A stretch of DNA of 64,000 nucleotides from Kalaharituber pfeilii (lineage: Eukaryota > Ascomycota > Pezizomycetes > Pezizales > Pezizaceae): positions 1 through 64,000 of the forward strand of contig WHUZ01000146.1 of NCBI GenBank assembly GCA_015179045.1. The letters run 5' to 3'. Both the position numbers and the translations under genes were made by a program. Below the pieces are notes generated by a model. The model was not told where the DNA came from and did not search any database. It saw only the letters and a program-made list of their open reading frames with translations. Positions 1-11,203 of this stretch are shown one piece after another; position 1 is the stretch's first letter, and every line of letters begins with the position of its first letter.

Positions 1-639
1 CTTTTAATAATATCTCAAACTACCCAATTGACTTCACTCTTGATTTCTTCTAGGAGGTGTGGCAGAATATGTTAAGTTAAATCTAGACTTTACTAATAGG
101 GTTCCAATAAGCTCATATGGACAACTGCATATACTTTCATAGTTAAAGATAACTCTAGTTTCTATACTCGAGTTTCTATTACTTTGGTAATTTTGAAAGG
201 TCCAGCTTTTCAGTAAGTGAGTTTCTTAGAAGCTCAGGGGGATTGCATGTTCTACTTACTAACTATGACGAGATCTCTTACTTTGAGGCTTGGTTGTTTA
301 AGTCTGTTAGTATTAGACTATTAAGTTATCTTAATTTTAGCTTTTAGAATATTCTTACCAAGTCATTTCTAGGTTCCTTTCTAGACTTTCTCTAGAAATT
401 CACTAGTAGAGTTCTGAAATTTGACCTTTAATAATAGTTCCTAGTACTAGTAAGATTCAAACCTAAAGTTAACTTTGAAAGGAGATATACTTGTTGTTTC
501 AGAGGAGAAGAAGTTATATGCAAACTTTACTATAGGCAAAAGATCTTCCCAATTGTTCTACTTTTAAAGAATAATAGTATTATAGATATTATTCAAGAGT
601 TTCATTTATTCACTCTATTTGCCCATTAGTTTTAGAGTA

Positions 640-1090
640 GAAGGTAGGCAATAGCTTTTTTGTAATACCTAATAGATCCATTAGTACTTGCCAGAAATAT
701 AAGGTTACTTTTGAGTCTCAGTCTGAGATGATATCTTCTGGAAGTCTATAATACTTCCAATCAAATCTTAGAAAGGCTTAAGTAAGGTCTTTAGCAGTAG
801 TGTTAGTAGGTAGAGGGATAAAATGTGCTATTTTAGTAAATTGGTTAACAATTACTCAAATGATAGTATAGCTATTAGACTTAGAAAGTTCGGTAATCCA
901 ATCTATCAACATTGATGACCAGAGATGGTAAGGTACTTCTAATAGTTCTAAAAGTCTGTATTTTTGGGATCTGTTTGGTTTGTCCCTTTTGGTATATATT
1001 ATAAGAGTATATATAATCCTATACATCTTACTTGATGTTAACTTAGTGATAGTTAGCCTTAATTCAGTCTAAAGTCTTATAAATACCAAA
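640..1090 (-). pseudogene. Integrase remnant of the decayed Gypsy element
   Basis: Minus-strand translation gives an H2C2-like region in which both cysteines read as tyrosine (SYNIYQKGQT where SCDTCQKGKT would be usual). The start of the catalytic core follows (VIVNQFTKIAHFIPL), then the segment before the second catalytic Asp (RLPEDIISD, followed by a stop where Arg is usual). The first catalytic Asp has become Asn. All these changes are G-to-A or C-to-T. There is a frame break near 890-900. The enzyme would be inactive. Confidence 0.75.
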
Positions 1091-1379
1091 ATGTCTAAGG
1101 ATTTTACTATCATAGTTATCTCAAAGAATTCTGTTTTTAATTTCCTTATTGTCTAGTATGAACTAATAGTGTTTCTAAAGAAGGAGATTGTGTTTAACTA
1201 TGAAGGTCTTATCCACTAGTTGACTCTCTTTCTTAACTGCTTATTAGGTTTTTACTCAATCTATGGAACTTTTTCTAGCAGTATATAAGTCATCTCAGAA
1301 GGTATCTCTTAACTTCACTACCTTTGTTGCAGCTAACCTTAATTGTTCAGGCTTAAACAATCTTTACTCTCTTCCTCAA

Positions 1380-1780
1380 AGTAGTGATACTAATACCTAC
1401 TCAATGTATCTGGCTTCCCATTTTTTCTCTCCAGATCTATGCCTTACTATAAAATCAAATTCTACTAGGAACTTAGCCTATCTTACTTGTCTTCAAGTCA
1501 AAGTTTTTATAGTACTAAAGTACTTAAAGTGTTTGTGGTTTATCCAAATGAGTATTTATTATTGACAGAACTTGAGTAGTGGTTCCTACTCTTTAAAGGC
1601 TTTAATGATAGCTACCATTTCTTTATTATAGATATCATAATTAATATCTGCTGGTAAGAATTTTTATGATATAAAAGTATATAGATGTAATTTGCCATTA
1701 GGTTGAAGCTGAGATAAGACTACTTCTATAGCATAGTTACTAGTATCAGTTTCGATAATAGTCTCCTTCTCCACTTAGAA
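1380..1780 (-). pseudogene. RNase H remnant of the decayed Gypsy element
   Basis: The minus strand reads IIETDTSNYAIEVVLSQ, the usual start of a Ty3/Gypsy RNase H (ETDASD...GAVLSQ). It is followed by INYDIYNKEMVAIIKAFKE, matching the family's NYEIYDKELLAIV, and later by FDFIVRHRSG, matching the FDFKIVYRPG segment. Several in-frame stops interrupt it. It lies directly downstream, in element sense, of the RT remnant. Confidence 0.75.
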
Positions 1781-1979
1781 GTATATTAGAATTGGTACAG
1801 TTGTAAACCTTTTCTTAATTTCATCAAAGGCTTATTGTCTTACTTAAGTTTATTTCCAAGGTAGGTTTTTCTTAGTTAATTCTATTAAAAAGGTATGTGA
1901 TTTTGTTAGAACTCTTCAATAAACCTTCTATAAAAATTAGTAAAATCTAGGAATTCTTATACATCTTTAACTCAGTGAG

Positions 1980-2530
1980 GGGTTACTCAATTCTTAACTT
2001 CCTCTACCTTTTTCTCAGTTATTTGGATTCCTTCTAGAGAAATCTTATAATCTAAGAATTCTACTACTTGCTGATAGAAAGAACTCTTTCTTAGTTTCAC
2101 TTCCAAACTAGCCTTATTGAGCCTTGCTAGTACCTCTTTTACTAGACGTTCATACTTCTTATTATTTTCTGAATATATTAGGATATCATCCAAATATATT
2201 ACAACTTCATTATCAAGAAGGTCATAGAATATATTATCTATCATAGCTTAAAAAGTGGCAGAGTGTTACAAAGTCTAAAGAGCATGACTTGCCAATAGTA
2301 TAATTAGAACCGGATATGGAATATAGTTTTCTCTTTATCTTCTTTGGCCATACGTACTAGGTTATAACTATTCTTTAGATCTAACTTTATAAATATTTTA
2401 GTCTTATTTAGATGTTCTCGAAGTTTCATCATAAGAGGTAGAGGATATCGGTTCTTGATAGTCACTTTATTAAGTGTATGGTAATCTGTACAGACTCGAT
2501 AGGTACTATCAGATTTTTAGACTAATAGGA
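1980..2530 (-). pseudogene. Reverse transcriptase remnant of the decayed Gypsy element
   Basis: Recognisable motifs in minus-strand order are RVCTDYHTLNKVTIKNRYPL (fingers/palm, usually RLCVDYRGLN), IFIKLDLKNSYN (first catalytic Asp block) and, in an 85-codon open stretch at 1987-2244, VVIYLDDILIYS with the YxDD active site. The segment FLDYKISLEGI after it matches the thumb motif FLGFIISPEGI. A stop separates the two halves, and the MPFGL motif is degraded. The catalytic Asp pair is still present. Confidence 0.85.
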
Positions 2531-4999
2531 TAGGTGCTCCTACTAATGATTAGAACTTTATAATTTTCCCTACTACTTTTTTACTTGTCAAGCTATTCTT
2601 TTAAGACTCGGAGTTTATTTTCAGAAAATAGATATAGTGGTCTCCATGAGGCTTCTGCTTCAGGAACTAATTTGATAGTATAGTCAAACTGGCACTAAGC
2701 TAGTAATTGATTACTCTGCTCTTAACTACAGAGATGAGCCTACTTGTGGTAAACTGCAGAGAGAAGTCCTTTAACATCTTCTCTATTCTTAGTATACCAG
2801 ACTAAACTAGCTACACATACATCAGAGTCATCTAATATTTCCTTCTTTAGGATAATATTATTGACAATACTTGTCTAGAACAATTTGGGGAGGCAATGCT
2901 GCTGACAATAAGCTACTCCACTATTTTATAGTTCTTTTCTTCTAGTTTATATATGAGTTTATGCTTATTGAGCTAGGAGATTAGAAGGTATCCATCTACT
3001 CTATCCTCGATTTGCCTAACTTTATATACTAGAGCCTCAGAGTAATTTTCTATTACTAGCTCTACTGGCTTAATATAGTACACTCCTGCCTCTGTAATTA
3101 GTTGCTTACTTGCATTTTCAACCACGATTGGTTTTACATGCTTCTTAATGAGAATGTTAGAACTTTAGATAAATTCTTTATTGAAGATTAGTTCTGTGGC
3201 TTTATAATCTAATGATAATTGGCCAGGAATTTTCCTATGATTTGACTTTGACAATTAACTAGATGATGAATTATACTGAGTATACTAGTTTAGCAGTATT
3301 GATTTTAGTGCATTGTCTCTTTATTTTGGACAATGATACTAGCTTTTCAGACTAGTACTACCTACCCAGTAGGTACAAATATGATAATAGTAAGTTGGTG
3401 TAATAGGAGCAGTAGGGTTGAGAAGAATAGTAGGTCTAAGCAAGATAAATTCATAAGAATATAATCATAATTAGAACATGCCTACATGTTTCAGCTAATG
3501 AAGCCATTCTTAGCTAATATTGAATTTTGTTGGATCTCATTGGTTGAATAGGCTGAAACTTCTAATAGTAGTTTTTATACTACAAATAATCTTATATGTA
3601 AAGTATGAGGGTACATTGATTAATATTTGTAGAGATTCTTTTATCCAATGGAATAGTCTCTATAAATTCACTTGCAACCTTCTAGTAGTACAATAAGTAT
3701 ATATTGATATAATTAAATATCATATAGAAAATACTTGACTATTTTTTCCTTTGAGTCTTATTGACTTCTTACTATTAGTAGCTTATATTCCCTTTTACTA
3801 CTTTCTATCAACTCAATAATTCTTCTACTATATTTATGTGACTCTAGACTAGAAACTGTAGAGATTTTCACTTTCTCCTTCTTCTTATCTCTTTTAGAGT
3901 TCTACTCCTTCCTTTCTTTCTTCTACTTAATTGTTACTCTCTTGGTAACTGGCTTCTCCTTCCAATAACTTATATGGCTTATAAGTACCCTTACTATAAC
4001 TAAGATAGGTGTCTGCTTTTTGTTACTCTGGAATAATCTCACTAGGGATACCTTTGAATTCAGTATTCTTAGACTTAAAGTCTGAATTCTTGTTTTCTTA
4101 TTTCCTCTTTCCTTTGTACTTATAGTTAGAGGAGTTTTTTAACTTCTCAGTCTTCTTATTCTTAGACTGTTTCTTAGACTAAGTAAGGAACTTGAATCTC
4201 TCTAGATTATATATAATATCCTAGAGAAAGCCCATTTGCTTACCTAGACTATATAGTTTCTGAGTAGTTTATACTTATGTAAGTCCAACTTCCTTATTTA
4301 ATTCATATACTATTTTATCCTTTATAATTTTCCTCATTATATCTAGTTCACTATATGAGGTTCATAAGAGAGTTAAGAAAGTTATTTAATTAAGTTAGTA
4401 TACTTCAACTCAGACTATTAGTTGATGGCCTGTTCTCTCTCTACTTATATTATAAAAGAGAAGTAGAGAGCTTTATAGAATATAGTCTCTTGAGACTATT
4501 TTGGTCAAGGTTGGTATTTTATTATATAAGAAGTCAGTGAGCTGCATTGATATCAATTTTTAGGTAGTAGGATTCGTACTATTTCATAGGATCTCTATGC
4601 TTGTTAGTGGTATTATGCTAGAGAAGGTTTACAGCATATCAGATCTTAGTGATATTCTTCTTATACTTTTGTTTCTCCAATACCCATACATTTTCTAACT
4701 GTTGTAAGAACTACTCTAGGTCCTCAAGGTCTCTCTTATAGGGTTATGGTTTTGAAGCTTCTGAGGTCTCCTTCTGCTTAGGCATTGCTTTAAGGAATCA
4801 TATAAAAAATTCCTCTATCAATTCTGATATAGTTTTCTTTTTTCCCTTCCTCTTTTTCTTCCTCTTTTTCTCTTTCTCTTCTTCCTTAGAGTCGGAACTA
4901 TAGGGGCTACCTCCTACTACAGATTTTTTTTGGACTTCTTAGTGGGAGTGGAGGGAGTCCTACTCCTATAAAACTGGATATACATTATCTACTTGAGTC

Positions 5000-5930
5000 T
5001 CCTAATTCAGATTCTGGTAGTGGAGGTAAGGTGGATCCTCCTTGTCTCTATACTGCACATTGATTATTATTGCCTTCTGTCCTAAGAATACTTCTCTTAG
5101 TCTATTGCTTGCTTGAACTTGGTTTCTAACCTAAGTATGATACTATCTATTTCTAATCTATTTTAGTAGTTTGTAGAGAGATGATTGTTTGTTTTATATT
5201 GTCAAAGATAGATTATCGATACTTGTAAATAGTTCATATTATATATATGATAGCTTCTTGCATAAATATTAGTAAAAAAATTTTTCCCACCTAGTAGAAC
5301 TATCTCACCCTAAGTGCACTGATTTACGTTAAGTACCTAGAACATCCGGTAGATTGAAAAACTTGTATACCATACTCAACATAAAATAAAACTATTTATC
5401 ATACCCTATTTCCTCCAATGCAAGCAATTAACTTACCCTACGGAGAGAATAATTGATGATACCTCTGAGAACTTAGGTGTACCTACTTTCATAGGCGGTA
5501 TTGGGACCTATATACAAGTAATACTATTCATGCTGTGCCATATTATATAAACAACTGATTATATATTTCCAGCTATTGTGATTTATATACTGGTACCAGT
5601 TCATTACTTCACCATGCCATGCTATCATCTATCACTGTACCACTCTAGCTCTTTCATATAAATGTAGCTATATCTTATTCTACCAATGAGATCTACTATA
5701 CCTGTCAAATACAACTTATATTTCATATTTCATGCCCTTAAGTAGGGTCTAACATACTTGTTAGAGATCTTATTCTATAGTATATCGTGCTATCAAGAGG
5801 ATCTGCCATACTTGTGCAGTTTGTTATGGCTAAGGTAAGACTTATAGAGTCGGTTCCAGAAGAACCACCAGAGACGTATGCTAAAGATGTGACTGATCAC
5901 TACTAGGCAATGTCTACTGGTAAATAGCAG
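5000..5930. other. AT-rich sequence, no gene recognised
   Basis: No coding signal. Fragments such as gatctgccatacttgtgcag near 5800 resemble the satellite-like repeat at 8.3-9.2 kb, so the stretch is probably decayed repeat DNA. Confidence 0.4.
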
Positions 5931-5990
5931 TTGCCTACTAAAGGGTGTGTTAAAGTTGTACATGGTCTGCCAATATGTACATATAAATCA

Positions 5991-6194
5991 CAGACTTTCC
6001 TGATGCATGTTTCTATTACATTCATGCCGTTTCGGCTACTGCAGACCTTTCTAACACATGCCTCTATTATGTTCACACCTTTTCGCATACCACAGACCTT
6101 CCTAACATATGCCTCCATTATATTCATGCCTTTCCAGCTACTGCAGACCTTCTTAATACATACTTCTCTTATGTGTACACCTTTTCTACTATTA
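5991..6194. repeat. 51-bp tandem repeat, four units
   Basis: Four units start at 5991, 6042, 6093 and 6144, each opening with cagacyttyct and ending with a ctactg-like block. The period is exactly 51 bp, so a plus-strand reading frame stays open across the array as a 17-residue repeat (QTFLTHASIMFTPFRIP type). Differences between units are mostly transitions. I do not think it is a gene: the open frame follows from the period being a multiple of three. Confidence 0.85.
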
Positions 6195-6479
6195 CGTTTC
6201 TCTGCCTATATGCCTTAGCATATTTATCGTTATGTTACTATCAATTAACTAGTCATGTATAATAGTCAGAAGTGTATATAAATGAGCTGAACAGTTAGTC
6301 AGAAGAAAATTAAGATACAAGTAGTGTTCTAAGTTGAACTCTCATTTAACACTCTTATGTAACCTTTTATCATCCACTTCACTGCCTTTGTGAACCTGAA
6401 GTCACTGTAAGAGTCACTCTCACAAGCCCAGTAACGCCTACACTAATATTATACTACTCGTACCTTTATTTTTTTCTTT

Positions 6480-7330
6480 TCTGATACCTATTACCAATAG
6501 AGCTCCAGCAATCCCTCCCTCACCTCTTTCAGCACTCCAACTGCTGCCAGCATGCTCTCCAGAAGTCCAGAGATGCCTTAAAAGAGATGTCATAATGTCA
6601 GATGATCAGACTTATCAGATTAAATCACCAGATAACCGGCTCAAATTATGATCAGCCCCATCAGATTGATGTCAGATGAATAGCCTAAATTATCAAATAA
6701 CCAACTCTGTCAGATTGATTTGAGCCAGAAGCCTACCCTAAAAATGGTAGAATTGAGAACTTGAAAACTACAATGTTACAGAAATTGGGGACTCAACTCA
6801 CTACATTAATTGCTTATATGAATGCCATAACCTAGTAAGTCACTACTATTCTGTAGCAGCAGTAGAGCCAACTGCTACTACCGAATAATCGTGGTTGAAA
6901 ACCCTCATATAGCTGTTCGGAGTCTTGTCACTGTTCAAAGTCCCACCGCCATTCAGAGTCCCTCTGCCATTCAGAGTCTTACTACTATTTGGAGTCCCAT
7001 CACTGCTCAGAATCTCATCACTGCTGACGCTACTAATGTCAGTCCCAGAAACGAATCTGATAGCTATTGCACCTCCTAAGGTATCTAAAGGAAACCATAA
7101 TAAACTGTAAAACTTCTTCTCTATCGAAGAGTATTCTGAGGTATGTAATATTGAAAGTGATAGTACTAAGAACAGGATGATCTTCCATTACCTGGATGGA
7201 TCCATAAAGACTTAGTAGAGATACTACCGAAATTTCAATGGTTACTCCCCCACCTCTTCCCATACTTCAACTGCCCAGCTCCTCCTCACTGATGATAGAT
7301 GTCATGATGTCTGAAGTTGACCAACCACTG
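6480..7330. repeat. Decayed inverted copy of the chromovirus leader/gag region
   Basis: The stretches at 6490-6620 and 7230-7330 match the reverse complement of about 20390-20500, with C-to-T and G-to-A changes. Between them, 6905-7020 is an 18-bp array (cagagtccctctgccatt type). It is the mutated counterpart of the GC-rich cggagtcccgccgccgct array at 19.74-19.91 kb, and a looser version recurs at 7370-7590. So a relative of the minus-strand chromovirus at 15.3-26.8 kb contributed this block in the opposite orientation, and it then decayed. Confidence 0.65.
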
Positions 7331-7595
7331 CGAATCATATATATAGTTCTACTCAGAATCGAGGAGTAGAATTCCTGCTACTACTTAGTGACCTACTGCC
7401 ACTCAGACTGGTGCTGTCACTCAGAAGTCCTGCTGCTACTCAGAGACCCTCCCGCTACCACTTGTAGTTCCATCGCCACTTGGAAGTCCCACCATTAATT
7501 ACAGTCCCGCTGCTTAGAGTCTCGCTGCTGCCTAGAACCCTACTGCTACTCAGAGTTCCATTACCATTACCATCGCCATTCCTACTCAAGGTCCT

Positions 7596-8060
7596 CCATC
7601 AGGAAGAAAGAAAGTTTACGCCCTTAGTGCTATGAGTACTACAATGCTAGGGTACTGGGGCACAAACTCGACTCCACAATATACTACTCTGGCTCAGTAC
7701 GTCACAAACCCATAAGATCATACTATTGCATCCCCAATACACAGGATGCACTCTACTAAAGGACTCTTTAAGGATGTAATTGACCCAATAGGCCTCATTG
7801 GTAATGCAGGTGACCTAATAGGCCTCTTTATAATGTTCGTCACCTGGTGCATCTTATTGATAATGCATGTAACCTAGTAGATATCATTGAGTACGCTGTT
7901 GACATAATTGAGCTTATTAGGGATGTATGTAGCCTGATGGATGTCCTTGAGCATGCTATTGATATGATTGGGCTCATTGGGGACGCACTTTCCTCTAGAA
8001 CCTCGTTGGGGGTGCACTGTGATGGTAGTACTATATTATCAACTCTGTTTACATATCCTC
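7596..8060 (+). repeat. Dispersed repeat, mutated copy
   Basis: Begins catcaggaagaaagaaagtt and aligns along its length with 14693-15240. Almost every difference is C-to-T or G-to-A in this copy; for example gccctcagtgccatgagcgc at 14.7 kb reads gcccttagtgctatgagtac here. The second half is a short tandem array built on gatgattgggctcattgggg-like units. Confidence 0.8.
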
Positions 8061-8099
8061 ATGTGTTCTCAATTTAGTATATATTGAATTATTTATACA

Positions 8100-9180
8100 T
8101 TCCTAGCTATTATGATATATATAGGCGCCCTTTTACAATCCTCCATACCCCACCACTCTACCGTATCGTTATATCTTTTCATCAACACTCTATGCCATAC
8201 TGCTCCACCGCATTCCTATAGATTGAGCCTTTTATATCACATTAAGTGCCACAGAGGAATGGCTGTCATACCTACTAAATTCAACTTATTCGCTCATTCT
8301 CATACTGTTAGAAGAGCCTCACAGTACTAGTAGCTGACAGATTGAGCTCATATCCATGCATCTTATAATGTTAAAAAAGACCCGATATATCTATGACATT
8401 AACCTCATTCTGCCATTGTAGTGATGTCGATTGAGCCCTATAGTACGTATCAGATTCAGCTCACATTCACACATCCTGTAATATTGAAAGGGACTTACCA
8501 CATATATAAAATTGTACTCATCATGCCATTCTTATGCCGTCCAAAGGGCTCTACGGTACATGTCAGATTCAGTTCATCTTCACATATCTCATGATATTGA
8601 AAGGGACCTGCCATACCTGTGTACTGAGCTCTCATTGCCATACCTATATATCCTATAATATTGAGAGGGACCTGCTATACCTGTGCTATTGACCTCCCTC
8701 TACCTTTCTCATATTATCAATTTGGCCCTACAGTACATGTCAGATTCAGCTTATGTTTACACATCTTGATGTTAACAGGGACCCACCATACCTATAAATT
8801 GAGCTGATTTTGCAACATCTTGTGTTGGTGGAAGGGCCCTATAGTCTCGTGTTAATCTTATACTGCTATATATCATGCTATAGATGAAGGCCTACTATAC
8901 CTATGAAATGAAACTCTTCCTGCCATTCTCGTGCTGTTAAAAGGGCCCTATAGTATATGTCAATGTCAGTTTGAGCTCCTGCTTATAAATCTCGCGACTC
9001 TGAACTGGACCCCCCATACCTGTAAATTCAGCTCATGTTGCTACATCTCATATCAGGCCCTGCAGTACCTGTGAAGTTAAGCTTACATTCACATATCTTG
9101 CGATATTGAAAGAGTCCTACCATACTAGTTAATAGAGCTCATTGGGCAGCATTTCATTCTGTCAAGTAAGATCTATTAAC
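8100..9180 (+). repeat. Satellite-like repeat, about 113-120 bp unit, degenerate
   Basis: Recurrent pieces are tcagattcagctcacattca, cacatctc-gatattgaaaggga, cctgccatacctgtg and aagggccctacagtac. The clearest neighbouring units start near 8449 and 8565. Better-preserved units occur at 37.68-37.93 kb (113-bp spacing), and an inverted set at 13.95-14.69 kb. Confidence 0.7.
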
Positions 9181-9221
9181 ATATATGAGTAAGTTGTGCA
9201 ATATATGAGTAGATTATATAA

Positions 9222-9446
9222 AGGACGAAGAAGGATGAAGAAGTATGAAGAAGCACAAAGAAGGGTGACAAAGCAGAAAGAAGGATGAAGAAGGACGAAG
9301 AACCACAAATAAGGACAATGAAGGACGAAGAAGGACGAAGAAGCACTTTCCATAAAAATTGACTCCTGAATAGATTCTTGAATTGACTCCTGAATTGACT
9401 CCAAAATTGACTTCTAAATTGACCCCTAAATTGACCCCTAAATTCA
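9222..9446. repeat. Two adjacent short-period minisatellites
   Basis: 9222-9346 is an aaggacgaagaagg-type purine array of mixed short periods. 9358-9443 is an attgactcctga array with a 12-bp period and about seven units. The reading frames on the minus strand are products of the repeats. Confidence 0.8.
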
Positions 9447-9605
9447 ATATACAAGTAGGGACAATTCTCATAGTGTCAATATGCTAGCTGGAACTAGATT
9501 GATCAGCAACTCATGCTATGCCTAGTCTAGTTGTATCATCCTACTATGGTAGTTTGGTTACTATTGGAAGCTATTCTAGCTGGCCCATAGGATTACAGCA
9601 GGCAG

Positions 9606-9860
9606 CTGAAATGGCCTGAGTGATCTTATCAGTACCGAATTTAGCAACCTATCCAAGACCCAATGGGGGCTCAAGTAATCTCACTAGCATTCAATTCAGT
9701 AACTTAAAGGACTCGCTTGGAAGCTTAAGCTGAAATAGCCTAAGTAACCTCATTAGTATCAAATTTAGCAACCTATACGAGACCCAACGGGGCCCAAGCG
9801 ACCTCACCAGTACTCAATTCAATAACCTAATAGAGAGCCTAAGTAACCTGGAAATGAGCT
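9606..9860 (+). repeat. 124-bp tandem repeat, two units; unoccupied counterpart of a Gypsy insertion site
   Basis: Units start at 9606 and 9730 (ctgaaatggcctgagt / ctgaaatagcctaagt). The second contains gacccaacggggcccaagcg followed by acctcaccagtactcaattc. The same sequence, inverted, flanks the young Gypsy element at 29584-36408 on both sides. ctcac at 9803-9807 is the undisturbed counterpart of its gtgag target duplication. Confidence 0.75.
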
Positions 9861-10151
9861 AGTACGTAGCAGACTCTGCCTCTTTTCAATACTATAAACT
9901 TAATCCCAATTCCGTAATATACTAACTAGGGTAGTTTAGATATTCGAGTTAATGGACCATCTTAGGTATATGCATGAGATATGAAATTGTAGAACACATT
10001 GAACATATTGAGCATGTTGAGTATGCATAAGAGATGTAGGACATATTAAGCATATCGAGCATATTGAGCATATTAAGCATGCATACAAAATGTTAAATAT
10101 ATTGTTTGCATACAAAATGTTGAATATATTGCGTATACATGAGTATAGTGA

Positions 10152-10272
10152 TTTTTTTTTTTTTTTTTTTTTATATCATTACTTGCTTGCCGTCCCACTG
10201 GCTATAGTGACAAGTATTTTTTTTTTTTTTTTTTTTTTTTATATCATTTATCACTTACTGCCCTATAGGCTA
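10152..10272 (-). mobile_element. Two adjacent LINE-1-family 3' tails
   Basis: A T-run (10152-10172) is followed by atatcattacttgcttgccg...ctatag, then a second T-run (10217-10240) with atatcatttatcacttactg...ctatgg. Both are minus-strand copies of the LINE 3' end (poly-A seen as poly-T). tatagtga at 10144-10151 and 10203-10210 is a candidate target duplication for the first. Both are mutated compared with copies in the 40-61 kb region. Confidence 0.75.
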
Positions 10273-10329
10273 TGGAGTGGCTATGCCAAGAAACTATGGA
10301 GTAGCTGTAGCATAAAATATATAGCATCT

Positions 10330-10376
10330 GTACTAAGAAACCATGGAGTTATAGCTACTCGATGGTTTCTTGGTAC
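10330..10376. repeat. 47-bp hairpin repeat, copy 1
   Basis: gtactaagaaaccatgg pairs with gatggtttcttggtac across a short loop. Copies of the same length occur at 28728-28774 and 37593-37639, the last with perfect arms. A half-copy (tatgccaagaaactatgg) lies just upstream at about 10274. Confidence 0.7.
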
Positions 10377-10863
10377 GATGAGATGTAATGGTAATGCACT
10401 TTCACAGTACAATGGTAGTACACTTTGGAAGTACAATGGCACTAAGCATAGTAAGCATGTTAAGCATGTTGAGTACATTGAATGCTCATATGAGATGGAG
10501 GGCATATTGGGCACATTACGTATGTTGAGTATGCGCATATGAGATATATAATATATGAGTTGTATAACACATTATTGGGCAGGTTGCGTACGCTTATGAG
10601 ATGTAGGTATATTAAGTATAGTAAGTATATTGAGTGTGTGCACATGAGATGTAGGATATATTGGGCACATTAAGCATGTTGAGTATGTTGAGCGCCACTG
10701 ACAACAACCACCTCAGTATGAGTATTTGGAAGTGACTCCACAACCACAATGTCCCCTCTACTAAAATCTACATATATCGAAAGCATTCAGTAAGCTAAGT
10801 TTTTTGATCTAATTCTTATTCTCAAATACCCGACAGTACAAATTTCTCCTATGGGGTGAAATC

Positions 10864-11106
10864 TTGAAGATCCGTCAGCTCACCACTACCATTGCAAGCA
10901 TATCACCCTACCTCTGTCGCACCAAGACCATGAGGCTTAGTGCCATCGAGAGTGACATCATGGTATTCCTAGACAAGAATAATAAAGGACTGGAAAAGGA
11001 AGCATTCCTATACTTTGTGTGTGTAGATGCCGAAAAGCGGGAGTTCCATTCTTTCTGCAGGGATGTAGACGACGAGAAACCTCACTGGCAAGGAGAATAT
11101 TTCTAG
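10864..11106 (+). CDS. Unrecognised 80-codon open frame
   Basis: An open frame with an ordinary-looking mixed composition (rich in Lys, Glu, Asp; ends DVDDEKPHWQGEYF) inside otherwise AT-rich repeat DNA. The first codon is not ATG; the first Met inside is MRLSAIESDIMVFLDKNN. It sits about 100 bp upstream of a LINE ORF1 remnant and might be a 5' part of that element, but the copy at 38.3 kb has no such sequence upstream. No domain is recognised. It is more likely a fragment than a gene. Confidence 0.3.
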   Translation: MKIRQLTTTIASISPYLCRTKTMRLSAIESDIMVFLDKNNKGLEKEAFLYFVCVDAEKREFHSFCRDVDDEKPHWQGEYF

Positions 11107-11203
11107 TACCCAAGCAAGGGATTGGGTGGCGGTTCACATAGAGCCAGTGAGTCCGACACTACCACCACTAGCACTACCGCCCTAGATACTAGCCGACCCC
11201 AGC

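Larger units (their letters stand above)
600..5000 (-). mobile_element. Decayed Ty3/Gypsy retrotransposon
   Basis: Read on the minus strand, this AT-rich block has the Ty3/Gypsy pol order: reverse transcriptase (about 2530-1980), RNase H (1780-1380) and integrase (1090-640). The part from about 2.6 to 5 kb lies where protease and gag should be, but I recognise no zinc knuckle or protease motif there. Every domain carries stop codons and frame breaks. LTRs were not found; the 3' end may lie outside the window. Many stops are explained by transitions (Trp TGG to TGA, Gln CAA to TAA, Arg CGA to TGA), which fits RIP-like decay. Outer limits are approximate. Confidence 0.8.
9970..10720 (+). repeat. 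atattgagcatgttgag-type short repeat
   Basis: Long run of 9-12 bp units of the kind attgagcat / gttgagtat, with intermittent cat-gagatgtagga blocks. The inverted version (tgctcaacatgctcaa) fills 28.9-29.4 kb. Two short LINE tails and a hairpin repeat are inserted in it. Confidence 0.7.

Noticed and set aside
1263..1565. 100-codon plus-strand ORF in the Gypsy remnant
   Set aside because: It lies antisense to RNase H/integrase sequence readable on the minus strand; no motif of its own.
10090..10542. 150-codon open frame with poly-Phe
   Set aside because: The Phe runs are the T-runs of two LINE tails; the rest is gttgagcat repeat.
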